DNA of 64,000 nt from Rutidosis leptorrhynchoides (taxonomy: Eukaryota > Streptophyta > Magnoliopsida > Asterales > Asteraceae), in assembly GCF_046630445.1 (NCBI RefSeq), contig NC_092336.1, positions 208,291,001 to 208,355,000 of the forward strand, read 5' to 3'. The notes under the pieces are model-generated. The model did not search any database and was not told the DNA's origin. It saw only the letters and a program-made list of their open reading frames with translations. The translations under genes were made by a program, and so were the position numbers. Positions 50,860-62,002 of the stretch are shown one piece after another. Within the stretch, counting starts at the first letter, position 1. Each line of letters opens with the position of its first letter.

Positions 50860-53770
50860 TATATGGACCAATTCATCCATCATTTGGACCATTTTTCTAA
50901 TAGACACATCTAACGCATGGTCTCATGTTTGTGTGTTATCAAGCCGTAATATGGCATTTGCAAAGTTTCTTGCACAAATTATTAAATTAAGAACACATTA
51001 TTCTGATTACACCATTAAAAGGATGAGACTTGATAATGCTGGTGAGTTAACATCTCAAGCTTTTAATGATTATTATTTGTCTACAAGGATTGTTGTTGAA
51101 CATCCAGTTGCTCATGTGCATACACAAAATTGGTTTAGCTGAATCAATAGATAAACGCTTACAGCTAATAACTAGACAATTAGAAATGAGTACAAAACTC
51201 TCAATATTTATATGGGGACATGTAAATTTACATGATGTGACATTAATTCGCATTAAATCAAGTGCAAGTTATAAATATTCTCCATTACCAACTTAATTTT
51301 GGTGGAGACCGAATATTTTCCATCTTAGAACATTTGGTTGTGCAGTGTATTTTTAATTGAATAATCACAACAAATGGTTCCTCAAAGAAGGATTGAAATA
51401 TATGTTAGATATGAAACATCTTCAATCATAAGATATATTGAACCCATGACGGGTGATGTTTTTACAGCAAGTTTTGTCGATTGTCACTTTAATGAAACAT
51501 TGTTCCCTATATTAGGGGGAGAAATGAAATATAAATAAAATGATGTTTCATGGTGTGAACATCAATTAAGGAATATTGATCATCGCACAAAAGAATGCGA
51601 AAAGAAAGTTCAAATATAATGCATATGCAAGAACTTGCAAATTAATTACTTTATGCATTTAAAGATACAAAAAATAAGTGACTAAATCATATATACCAGC
51701 AGTAAATGCTTCAGCTAGAATTGAAATTACAAAAGCTGGCAATAATGTCACTTATGAGTCTTTGCTACGGCAGAAACGTGGGAGACCAATTGGTTCCAAA
51801 GATAAAAATGCTCGAAAAAGAAAATCAGCTGATAATGAGGTAAAAGAAAGTGTTCAAGAAGAACCACAAATTAATACTCCTTCTGCAGAGGATATTGATA
51901 AATGTAAATACATAAATTGCAATAAATTATGCAATATTATGAAACTGAAATGAAATGAAAAATCTTGATGAGATATTTTCATATAATGTTACAATGACAT
52001 CATGAATAAAGATGATGATCTGGAACCAAAATCTGTCATTGAATATCAAAATAGACGTGATTGAACTCAACGGAAAGGAGCAATACGAGCTGAATTAGAA
52101 TCGCTCAATAAAAGAAAAGTTTTTGGATCAATCGTTATCACTTTTAAAGATGTGAAACAATGGGATACAAATGAATTTTTATCCGAAAAGAAATGTGCAA
52201 ATGAAGTTACAAGGCAAAACTTGACTTGTAACTCAAGATTTCCCACAAAGACCAGAAATGAATTAGGAGAAAAACTTATCATCCTATAATGAATACAATT
52301 ACTTATTAGATACTTAATCAACCTGGTAGTTATTTAAATGCATCTCATGGATGTTGTTACTACTTATCTGTATGGATCACTTAATAGTGATATATATATA
52401 TGAATATACCTGAAGGGTTAAGGTATCATAAGCATCTAATGCAAAACCCAAGGGAATATATTCCATTAAATCACAAAGATTTCTAAATGGGTTTATACAA
52501 TCGGGACGTATGTGGTATAACCGATTAAATTACTACTTGATAAGAAAAGGGTATACATATAAACTTATTTGCACGTGTGTTTTATAAAAACAATGTTCGG
52601 ATATGTGATCATAGCTGTTTATATCAATTATCTTAAATAAAGAAATCTATGAAGCCATTCAACTTTTAAAGAAAGATTTTAAAATAAAAAAAAATCAAGT
52701 ATTACGTTGATTTACATATTGAGCATATAACTAATGACTTACTTATACATCAAACAACTTATACCGAAAAGATTTTAAAATATTTTAATATGGACAAGAC
52801 AAAAACCATTAAGTACTCATATGGTTGTTAGATCTTAATATTGATACTAATCCATTTCATCCTCTAGAAGATCATGAAGATCTTCTTGGTTCAGAAGTTC
52901 CATATTTTAGTGCAATTGGGGCTCTTATGTATCTTATAAATTATACAAGATCTGACATTTCTTTTGCAGTTAATTTGTTGACAAGGTTCAGCTCAGCCCC
53001 TACCAAAAGACATTGGAATGGGATCAAACAAATAGTTTGATACCTTCGGGGAACTACTGATTTATAATTATTTTATTCTAACAACTCGAAACAAGATTTG
53101 TTTGGTTATACATATGCAGATTATTTATCTGATCTACATAAAGCTAAATCTCAAACTGGATATGTATTCCTAAATGAAGGCACCGCAATATCATGACGTT
53201 CTCAAAACAAACACTTGTTGCAACATCATCAAATCATGCCGAAGTGATTGCATTACATGAAGCTACTCGGGAATGATTTTAGTTAAGATCAATGATACAA
53301 ATCATTATTGATTCTTGTGGACTAGAACGCTATAAAAGCCCAACAACTATCTATGAAGATAATACAGCTTACATAGTACAAATGAAAGAAGAGTATCAAA
53401 AATGACAGAACAAAACATAAATGCTGACGAGGCGCTAAAGCTATAAACGGTCTTAACGGTCATAAGTTTGATGGAAAAGAATGGTATATTGGTAAGGCTC
53501 AGAAAAAGACTGAAAGGGAATAGGAATTGAAACAACAGTTTGAACAAACCATGAAGGAGACTGTAGACAAATCACGAGGGCCAAACTTGTACATAAAAGA
53601 TTTAGATGATACAGTTTCAGATGAAAACCTCAGATTTTTCTCATATACTCAAGATATCGTAAAAGACAACCAGATTAAAATGAGATACGTTCAATCAACA
53701 ACTCTGCTGATCTTTATACCAAAGCACTGCTAACTGCTATTTTCAGAACACACGTTCATAATATTGGCAT
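50860..53770 (+). pseudogene. Element 5 pol remnant (IN, RT, RNase H)
   Basis: Integrase core pieces near 50900-51300 (RLDNAGELTSQ, VEHPVAHVHTQN then frameshift), a KRGRPIGSKDKN stretch near 51770-51830, RT pieces near 52060-52620 (MDVVTTYLYGSL, IPEGLR), with the YVDD site decayed to YINYL near 52620, and the copia RT/RNase H end near 52900-53200 (SAIGALMYLINYTRSDISF). Many stops and frameshifts; no activity possible. Confidence 0.88.
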
Positions 53771-53934
53771 GAGGCATGTTCAGAAGAAGTAACAACTCAG
53801 GCGTTGCCTACTTGAGGGGGAGTCAACTTTATGCTGCACTCTTTTTCCCTTAGCTAAAGTTTTATCCCAATGAGTTTTCTTTAGCAAGGTTTTTAACGAG
53901 GCAGTACTAGTTATTCTCTAATAAAATTGTCATC

Positions 53935-53944
53935 CAAGGGGGAG
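53935..53944 (+). promoter_or_regulatory. Element 5 polypurine tract
   Basis: AAGGGGGAG directly before the 3' LTR at 53945. Confidence 0.85.
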
Positions 53945-54182
53945 TGTTATAAAATATCTAGATTGTGTTATAAAATATCTAGATTGGATGTTAATTTTAT
54001 TATTATTATATTTCTTGCATAGTAATATTTTATACTATAAATAGACATGTATGGTAACCATTTAAGGTGCACCATTTCTCTTGAAATATCAATATCAATA
54101 TTTCTTCTCTCCTTCTTCTCTCTTTTTCTCTCTTTGTTCTTATAACCATTAAAGGTAGTTATAAGCCTACTGAATTATAACA
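53945..54182 (+). repeat. Element 5 3' LTR
   Basis: 238-bp copy of the 5' LTR, followed by the CCTTG duplication at 54183-54187. Near-identity of such short LTRs beside badly decayed coding sequence suggests copying in trans or LTR gene conversion. Confidence 0.93.
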
Positions 54183-54187
54183 CCTTG

Positions 54188-54413
54188 CTAGATTTAGAGA
54201 AACCAAAATTACTTTTTACTAAAGTTAATTAATTAATTTATTTTTTTAAGATTTGCATGTTTTTTTTTATTATAACCTTCAAAGACGTTTCTAATGTTGT
54301 CATCATCCCACGTATCCAATGCTTAATCTCATACTCGTTTTAGTAGAGAAACATCCAAATTACGTACCAAATGTTAAATACATTATCACTAAAAATCAAC
54401 ATGAATAAACTTC
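54188..54413 (-). other. 3' flank of the GRAS gene
   Basis: AT-rich sequence that should hold the 3' UTR of the minus-strand GRAS gene; no other feature. Confidence 0.5.
54237..54242 (-). terminator. Candidate polyadenylation signal of the GRAS gene
   Basis: AATAAA on the minus strand, about 170 nt after the stop codon and 55 nt from the copia LTR. Position is plausible; not verified. Confidence 0.35.
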
Positions 54414-55889
54414 TTATCTTAAAACACGACAAGTCCAAGCAGAAGCAGAGTACAAAGCGGTCTCTTTCCAACCTAACCTAAGTGTCCCATCAACTTGGGC
54501 AAGCCTATAACCATGTGTTGATGGAAACATGTTTAGAATCAATTGTGCTTGTGCCAATGAGTTACTACTCATTGGCACTTGCAAGAAACCGTTTCGTCCG
54601 AGCTCACTTCTCCAAACCTTAAATTTATCATCTCCACTCCTCCCTGGCCCACCAACCGCAAGCACGTTGTTGATCTCTCTATGAATCAAAGAGTGCTCAA
54701 CACGATGGCGGTGGTTGTCATCGTTAGGGAGGAATGCCCCAAGAGAATCAAATATAGCGGAGTAGTAATGAAGAGAACCAACAAACCGGTCTAAGAACGA
54801 GCCTCCATGAGATATGTCTTGTTCGACTAAGGTGATAATTCTAGGGTTAAGTTCTAGCAAAAGTCTCATGGTCTTCCAATCGGTTCCTGTTGCGTCATAA
54901 AGTGAATGTTGTAGCCAATGTATAGCTAATGTGTCCCCTCTTCGAATTTGTAGCATCGAGAGGTCGCTAATGTCTCCGAGTTTTTTTACGACGGGGTGAA
55001 ACTCGAATGACATCCCAAGACGTTTTGCAAAATTTGAAAGTTGTTTGCCGGTCTCAACCAGAAGTTCCATGGAAGTACCCATGCCGGTCATTCTAACATG
55101 TGGTGGGCCCTCCATTCGCGTGGCTAAGATGTGAAACAGTGCGGGCCATTGCAATCCTTGCATGATATCGAGGTCCACTATGTGGACCTTGTCTCGGTGC
55201 TGAAAAGCCTCGAGAATGGCTTGGTTAGAGGTAAAGTGAGCGAATTTGACAAAAGGAGAGATGTTATTAAAGACTTGAAATGCACCGTGAATGAGCTTAT
55301 GGTTAGTTAAAGGTGAGCAAAATCCTAACCATGAGTTTATAACCCTACTAGCCATGGCTTTTGCGAAATAAGCAACAACTCTTTCACCACAAGATGGTGC
55401 ATAAGGGGAAGCCATTTGAGTTAACTCAAGCACCATTCTATGAGCCTCACCTAAGTTATCAACCGAAATAGCAACCGCACACTCAAACAAAAGCCCTATC
55501 AAATTCAACCCTTTGTTACCTTGTTCTCCAAATTGAACTTCATTGGACCAATTCCCTCTTGCCATCTTTCGTGGTCTTGTTTCGCTCATTTGAGGTGAAA
55601 CGCTACCATAAGTTGGCACGTTGGCATGCGTTTGTAAACTCTCTTCAGGGTTGGATTCCGGCAAGTCTTCAATGAGCGTCTTGGTGACATGTTCAACCCA
55701 TTCTGATAACTCATTCGGTCTCTCCGAGTTCATAGGTAGCTTTGAACCATAATCACTAAAACCATTCATAGTACTAGATTGAGTTGTAGCCGTAGTTGCA
55801 TAACCACCAATAGTGTTATTATAGTCCCATTGTTCATGGGGTTGGATCAGTTCAAGGGCACCTTGAACCACTTCTAAACCTGCTCTCAT
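54414..55889 (-). CDS. GRAS transcription factor, SCARECROW type
   Basis: Intact single-exon ORF of 491 aa. Residues 1-125 are a variable, Ser/Thr-rich N-terminus. The GRAS domain covers about 128-486: first leucine-rich region (LIGLLFECAVAISVDNLGEA, 130-150), VHIID motif as VHIVD at 235-239 followed by MQGLQWPALF, second leucine-rich region about 280-340, PFYRE-like region with RFVGSLHYYSAIFDSL (368-383) and REINNVLAVGG (404-414), and SAW region ending LGWKETALYSASAW (472-485). The SPFVKFAHFTSNQAILEAF and HWLQHSLYDATG stretches are typical of SCARECROW/SCL23 proteins, which with SHORT-ROOT pattern root endodermis and bundle sheath. Many GRAS genes lack introns. N-terminus differs from Arabidopsis SCR, so subfamily is firm but orthology is open. 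Only clearly functional host gene here. Confidence 0.95.
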   Translation of the reverse strand: MRAGLEVVQGALELIQPHEQWDYNNTIGGYATTATTQSSTMNGFSDYGSKLPMNSERPNELSEWVEHVTKTLIEDLPESNPEESLQTHANVPTYGSVSPQMSETRPRKMARGNWSNEVQFGEQGNKGLNLIGLLFECAVAISVDNLGEAHRMVLELTQMASPYAPSCGERVVAYFAKAMASRVINSWLGFCSPLTNHKLIHGAFQVFNNISPFVKFAHFTSNQAILEAFQHRDKVHIVDLDIMQGLQWPALFHILATRMEGPPHVRMTGMGTSMELLVETGKQLSNFAKRLGMSFEFHPVVKKLGDISDLSMLQIRRGDTLAIHWLQHSLYDATGTDWKTMRLLLELNPRIITLVEQDISHGGSFLDRFVGSLHYYSAIFDSLGAFLPNDDNHRHRVEHSLIHREINNVLAVGGPGRSGDDKFKVWRSELGRNGFLQVPMSSNSLAQAQLILNMFPSTHGYRLAQVDGTLRLGWKETALYSASAWTCRVLR

Positions 55890-56811
55890 TTTGCTTATTT
55901 GAATAATTCTTGAAAGATATAAATGAGATAAATTAAGTAAAGAGTTCTAAATAAACGTATAAAGGGTTGCAGGCCAAATCAAGAATGCAAATATATGTGT
56001 ATATATATGAAGAATTGAACAATAACTTAATGAATTGGTCATTAGTTAAAGACTAATATAATATAAGAGATGAATGTAACTAAAGAGTACGTAGCCATGG
56101 CCGGCATAGTTTAGAGTTCAAACAATGACTACAAGTTAAGATGCTAATGGACAAACACTCCACGTTGGTTTTGGTAGTGATTTATTATTATTTTTGTATA
56201 TTTTTTTGTAATGATTATGGTTCTATTATGTTAATATATACAACCCAAATCATGAAATTAGACTTGTTCGTTTGATTATGTCATCATTTTTAACATAGTT
56301 CGATCAAAAAGACTACGCTTTTGGATTTGAATATCATATTTACGCGTAACGGTTGACGACCAAATGTTTTCCTTTTTAGCGATGTCGTTTAGAATCATGC
56401 CAAAAGAAGTTTTGATGATCTATGTTTTAAGTAAATGTAGAATTTAGAATGTAAAAGTCGATTTTAAAAATCATATACTCCGTACTTTGTACGAGTTGTC
56501 ATATTATTATCGACTAACAAGAAAAATTAAGTTATTTATAGCATAAAAACACGCCAACAGTTAATACGATGTAATATTTATAAAATATATAAAAATGATA
56601 ATCGGTTTTGTATGACATCGGTTTACTTGAAATGAATTAAGTTTATTATGATCTTAAAAGAACGGGTCAAATACGGTAAACGAATTAATGTACTGCTCAT
56701 ACTTACTTCATCTTTGATAGGATTCTTAATACTTAATTTCTATGATGGACATTTGCTATGATAGGTCATTATGGTTCCGGGGTTAATCTAGTTGGACATG
56801 AGTCACTACAA
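55890..56811 (-). promoter_or_regulatory. Upstream region of the GRAS gene
   Basis: AT-rich, no ORF. A TATA-like TATATATACAC on the minus strand near 55995-56010 lies about 110-120 nt before the ATG and could be the core promoter. Nothing else specific seen. Confidence 0.35.
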
Positions 56812-56990
56812 AAAATTGTTAATTTTTTAACACTTATTTTTTAACACTCGGTGAAAGCGTTAAAAATAATATAAACTTTTAACACTTATGTTAGTTAAAA
56901 AATTAAGGAGATATTTTTAACAAATAAAAGTGTCAAGAACTTTTAAACGTTTCAATCCGCCAATAAGAAAAACAAATCTTGACACGTAGA
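56812..56990 (+). mobile_element. CACTA-like terminal sequence (one end only)
   Basis: Begins CACTACAAAAAATTG and carries repeated TTAACACTT subterminal motifs in both senses, as in En/Spm elements. No matching TTTTTTGTAGTG end was found, so it is a fragment or a MITE end. Confidence 0.35.
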
Positions 56991-57002
56991 AGAATTAAAA
57001 TA

Positions 57003-58657
57003 GACAAAATTGCTGAAATGGTTCCTGTGGTTTGTACCAAAATCCTGATTTCGTCCCTGTGCTTTTTTTTATGGATTTGGTCCTGGTAATTTGTAAAAGT
57101 TGCTGATTTAGTCCCTCTGACTGACGGCCGTCAAAAAATTCCGTTAACTCCAGTCATGTGCCAAACATGTGAGGGTATTTTCGTCCGTTTCTTTTCTTTA
57201 TTAACAAAATTGTTGAAATCGTCCCTGTAGTTTGTACCCTATATTTGTTTCATTTAATCATACATCACCAAAGATCATCAATCCTTTATCATCATCATTG
57301 ACCAACAATTCATACACATCAAAACTAGAAAATAATAAAAGAAAAATACACAGTACTCGTTACATTCATTCAATATACAGTACTAGTAATTATGCGAACG
57401 TAATGCTTCAGATCTGCAAAAGAAATATTCATCTACTTCATAAACCTCAACCATAAATTAAATCATAACTATACCAAATTAAGGGCATATTGCGATTCTT
57501 CTAATTATAACAAACTCATACAAAATCATCATCAATATAATTATAACAAAAATCATAAACATGGATATAAGTATTCTTCGTCTGCATATTATAGTTCTTC
57601 AAAGCATTCTTTGTACCATCATCATCTTCAAAACTCAGATCTGAAATTGCCGTCCGTACCATCATCATCTTCGTTTCTGTTACCAGAACTAATAGCAAAC
57701 TCGGATCTAAAATGTTCGTGAACTTAGAAGCAGATATGCAATTATTGCTTCAGTCTTGTGTTAAAGATCTTGGTTAACGATTGTAGTAGAATTTTGATAT
57801 AAAAGAATGAATGGTGAATTTTGAAATCGAAACCACCATCTGGGTCATGTACTTTACGGCTTTACCACATACCGGATTTGCACCTCTCTGATTTAATCGA
57901 ACATGTAATCGCATTCTTTACCAATTCTTTTCAACATTCTGATGTGTATTTCAGTTTCAGTTGCGGTATTTCAAATCCAAATTCTTTCCCACTGCTCCAG
58001 ATTCCGATTGCTTCTGTGGTCCAACGTCACCATTATTCCGGTGATTTACGGTCGGTGATGGAGTAGAAATGGACGGAATCTTTATCCCTGCTAACCATTG
58101 TTCGCTTTTAGATTTAATTTACATGTACCAAATTCATGGAAACTAATTTGTAGGTAGCATATTTGATTGTTAGGTTATTGTTATAATTTAGGTCGAGGAG
58201 AGAAGATACATCGTGAATAAATGAATAAGAAAAGGGTTTTGAAATTGATGAGGTATTAGAGATGGATTTGTATATATGTATCTGTATATATAAATTGATC
58301 TGAAAGAAGGATTTGGTGAGTAGATTTTAGTACTGTACACAAATTAGTGATATTAATGAATTAGGTGTTGTTTAATTTAGGTTGGTGTTGAAAAAATTAG
58401 GATGAAATTTCTCAAAGGAAAGACAAACTATAGGGACTATATCAACAATTTTGTCCAAATGAAAATATAAAACGACGTTTTTACCCTCATGTGCGTGGCA
58501 TGTGATTGGAGTTAACGGAATTTTTCAACGTCCGTCAGAAATAGCGACTAAATTAGCAACGCTGACATACCACAAGGACGAAATTGGTCTAAAAAAACCA
58601 CAGGAACTAAATCAACATTCTAGTACAAACCACATGGACTATTTCAGCAATTTTGTC
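57003..58657. mobile_element. Non-autonomous Mutator-like element (MULE), 1655 bp
   Basis: Terminal inverted repeats of about 235 bp (57003-57237 and 58424-58657) start GACAAAATTGCTGAAAT. The flanks are an exact 9-bp duplication ATTAAAATA (56994-57002 and 58658-58666), the Mutator signature. Each arm contains the GTCCCTGTGGTTTGTAC-type motif twice, at its outer and inner edge. No MURA transposase. Internal ORFs of 60-81 codons (for example 57821-58066) resemble nothing I know; host-fragment capture cannot be excluded. Confidence 0.88.
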
Positions 58658-58666
58658 ATTAAAATA

Positions 58667-59298
58667 AGTAGAAAAAAAACTTGGACATCCACGAGCGTAA
58701 AAAATTGAAAAGTCAAAATGGTCCACCTATTTAGTTTGGGTACGTGATATAGGAGAATAAAATTAGGGTTCCCAATTTCACTAGCATCAGTTACTAAGTT
58801 TTCAAATGTTCCTTTTTTTTCCACACCAGATCAAGGATTTCAAATTTAATTACACACTGGAATTTCAGAAATCCAAATTGTTCATACTTACACGCATCAA
58901 GTACGGAGGTTCCCTATTTCACACAACCATTGTTCAGCCTTAATCTCACCGATCCATTTCATTTGCAGGTTAGTTTAATCAATTTCACATGATTATTTTT
59001 AAGTTTTCATGAGTTCATTGTAATTGTATTAATCAATTACTGTAGTTAATGTTTTTCAATTACTGTATCAATCAATTACTGTAGTTAATGTTTTCCAAAA
59101 GCTGATGTGTTTATGTTTTAGGCTTAGGTTTGGTGGTTTGTCTTTGTTTTACTTTTAAGTTGTAATTCATATATTGCTTATGTGTCGTTCATATTGTTTA
59201 GAACGAACATAGTTTCTCTAGAGATCGTTATGATCTATTTAATGCTGTACCACCGGAACCTCGGTTCTTTTATATATATACATATTAATATTTTTGCC

Positions 59299-59329
<31 letters not shown>

Positions 59330-59750
59330 GGAATCGAGATACATTTATTTGATTTCATCGCTATAACATTGTGCTCGCTCAGCAACGATCTGCCACATAC
59401 GGTTGTCGAAATAAGTTTCATAACAATCAATCATACAAGGTATTAACTAATTTCTACTGTTTACTTATACTACAATACTTCAATCAAATATTATTACGTT
59501 TATGTTTTGAAATTTTTGATTTAGATCACTAGGTTTGTATCTGTACAATATTGTATCTGTACAATAGATCACTGAACGGCTCTATTGAGTCGACAACAAT
59601 CGTCAATTTATTGGCTACTTGACTGACTCTTAGAGCCTAAATTAAATTTCAAGCAGGATTTAAAGCCCATGGAAATTTGATTCTACCATTTTCATGGCGT
59701 CTATTATTATTTTTATTTTAGTATTTTTATTTTTTAAGAAAAAAAATTTC
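58667..59750. other. Non-coding stretch
   Basis: No supportable gene. A TTTGCAG/GTTAGTTT boundary at about 58965-58975 looks like a 5' UTR exon end with a splice donor and might belong to the gene remains at 62003-63480 (weak). A poly(A) run lies at 59299-59326. Confidence 0.4.
59299..59326. repeat. Poly(A) run, about 28 nt
   Basis: Homopolymer; possibly the tail of an old retroposed sequence, but no element body was recognised. Confidence 0.8.
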
Positions 59751-59756
59751 CTACGT

Positions 59757-59936
59757 AAAGGCCGGAGGTCCTCTCGGAAGCAATCTCTTTATCCGTCGAA
59801 TAAAGAGAGGGATGACTTTCTCTACTCTTGAGGGTATTTCACTCTGGGTGGAGAAATGACTTGTCTTTATTCTTGGATAGGGGAAGGATTGTCTACATCT
59901 TACCTCCCCCATACCCCACTTATGTGGGATTGGGTT

Positions 59937-59971
<35 letters not shown>
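59757..59971 (+). mobile_element. 3' end of a TTG-tailed non-LTR retroelement
   Basis: GGCCGGAGGTCCTCTCGGAA..., then CATCTTACCTCCCCCATACC and CCACTTATGTGGGATTGGG followed by (TTG)11 or so. This resembles the 3' ends shared by plant RTE-type LINEs and TTG-tailed SINEs. No reverse transcriptase in the window, so it is a 5'-truncated LINE or a SINE. Confidence 0.55.
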
Positions 59972-59975
<4 letters not shown>

Positions 59976-60511
59976 GTATCTGTATCTCTTTTATTTATTT
60001 TTTTGTAGCGATTCAGTTTTTGTTAGGTTTCAGCTGAATGCTTAACTTGTTTATTTTGTTATGATTACTTAGCTTGTTGTGATATATGTTAAACATAGTT
60101 ATAAATATGAACTGTTTGTGTAATTTAATAGTTTATCATTAAGTTGATACCTTCTGTGGGCTTGTGGTATTGCATATGTATATAAAAAATAATTGTTTGT
60201 GTGTTTAGACGTATAGATTTAGCTAGTAGTTGGGAAATTAGAGGTTAAGTACTAGAAAAAATAGACTTATATTTTTAATTCTGTTTTGACATCTTTAGGT
60301 AATTAAAGTGATCATGACTTATGATTTTCCAATGATTGATGAAGAAACTGAGGCATCAAGTTAGCGTAGGATAGATAATGTGATATGAACTTAGTTTGGT
60401 TAATTTCAAGAATTGTCACTTAGTTTTATTTGTAGCTATTATTTTCTAATGCTGAGTTGTATTTTCTAATGCTGAGTTGTTAAGCTTTATTACATATTAT
60501 ATTAAAGAGTA
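59972..60511. other. Non-coding stretch
   Basis: AT-rich, with a short tandem duplication TATTTTCTAATGCTGAGTTG near 60440-60480. No gene seen. Confidence 0.5.
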
Positions 60512-60519
60512 GTTACTAG

Positions 60520-61306
60520 CATGGTTTAAAAAAACGTACGCCTCATACGCCTCGAGGCGCGCCTCAGTTCGAAATTGCAATTGACCGTTTCAAAACGCAC
60601 GCCTCAATGCTGAATAAAAACGTACGCCTCAAATATGAGAGGCGGTTCGAAAATCGTACGCCTCACTGGTTGTAGAAAAAGCGTACGCCCCTTAAAAAAA
60701 TAGCGGGAAAATTGGTGACGGCTAAATTAGGGCCACTAAAAACTATGGCGGCTTATTAAAGTTTTATTAAAGTGCTCTTGGCCTCTGGAACTCATCGATT
60801 GGCCTCCAGCAGAAAAGATGAAGAAAGAAAGTAGGAAAAAGAAAAAAAGAAAAAAAAAAAGAGAGAAGAGAAGAAGGAAACAATCTAACATTTTGATGGT
60901 TGGAGAAGATGAAGAAGCACGTTGATTTTAGGGTTTTGGTTCTTTTAGATCTGATCTTCAAGTTATGAAACTTGATGAAGAAACAAGTGTTCTTTTAGAT
61001 CTTATCTGATCTGATCTAGAAGATGAAAAGCACGTTGATATTTTATCAAATGACAATAATCTAGTGACAAAAACAGTCCCTGGACTTTTACTAAACTTAA
61101 ATAACAAGAATAAACTTGATGATCACTCTTGAACCTTTAATAAAATGACAATAACAGTCCCTGTTATTTATATATTATCGAAATATATTTATTTATGTAT
61201 TTTTTTAACTCCGCCTCGAACGTACGCCTCGGTTCGCCTCAAGGCATACGCCTCGCCTCACAAAGGGAAAACGCCTCGAGGCGCGTTTCCGTTTTTTTAA
61301 ACCTTG
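60520..61306. mobile_element. hAT-like non-autonomous element, 787 bp
   Basis: Terminal inverted repeats CATGGTTTAAAAAAACG and CAAGGTTTAAAAAAACG (one mismatch), flanked by GTTACTAG (60512-60519) and GTTGCTAG (61307-61314), an 8-bp duplication with one mismatch. hAT elements make 8-bp duplications and have CA-G-starting ends. Both arms are packed with CpG-rich ACGCCTC/GAGGCG motifs, including CGCCTCGAGGCG palindromes. No transposase. Confidence 0.75.
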
Positions 61307-61314
61307 GTTGCTAG

Positions 61315-62002
61315 TTCATTTCAAGAACTTTCACTTAGTATAGAGTGACAACCTTGGAAACTTGCAAAGTGGTAGTTTCAGATAGTTCAAGCTGAGTTAA
61401 ACATTTGTTGTATATATATTTAATTAGTTTTATTATATGTACTTATATATCTGTAGTTAATTTCAAGAATTGTCACTTAGTTTTATCTAAAGATGACTAA
61501 TATGTAATTTAGTCACAATGTTCTAAGCATTGAGGATACAACTTGAGATTCTTTTTTAGTTTTACATGTGATTTCTTTTTACAAATCTAGTACTGGATTA
61601 GCAGGTTGTGCAGGGTGTATCAGCAGGTTGTGTGATCAATAACTAGGAACGCAACTCTTTACATCTCGGTAATAATGAGGATTTCTTAATATTCTAAATT
61701 CCATGTATTTATTAAAGATGGAAAAATCGGCCTGATAGGTCAGGTGCTTTTTCATATAGATCGAAATGGGAAGTTGTGTTGTCCCAAAACACTTCTCTTA
61801 TTATACAAAATGGGCGGGTCTGGAAGTTCTTGTTGCAAACAGAATCATCTTAAATCTTAAATAATAATAATAATAATAATAATATTAATATATTATTTAA
61901 TATTAATAATTAATATTTGTTTGTTACAGTATGAACTAAGTTATAGTTGAATCAACTAAAGCATCTGACTAATATTTGTTTGTTACGGTTAAATAAACAC
62001 AG
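61315..62002. other. Non-coding stretch with (AAT)n microsatellite
   Basis: An (ATA/AAT) run at about 61860-61893 and a repeated TAATATTTGTTTGTTAC (61911 and 61971). No gene seen; would be intron or 5' flank of the remains that follow. Confidence 0.5.

Larger units (their letters stand above)
47520..54182 (+). mobile_element. Element 5: degenerate Ty1/copia retrotransposon
   Basis: 6663 bp with 238-bp LTRs (TGTTATAA...TTATAACA) and the 5-bp duplication CCTTG at 47515-47519 and 54183-54187. Remnants of gag, integrase, RT and RNase H are in copia order, and a PPT precedes the 3' LTR. It contains five tandem-repeat blocks. Every coding part is broken. Confidence 0.93.

Noticed and set aside
57821-58066. 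81-codon ORF inside the MULE as a gene
   Set aside because: Short, no recognised domain, no splice or promoter context; kept only as possible captured DNA.
56812-58666. A complete CACTA element spanning the MULE
   Set aside because: No reverse CACTA end or 3-bp duplication was found on the far side.
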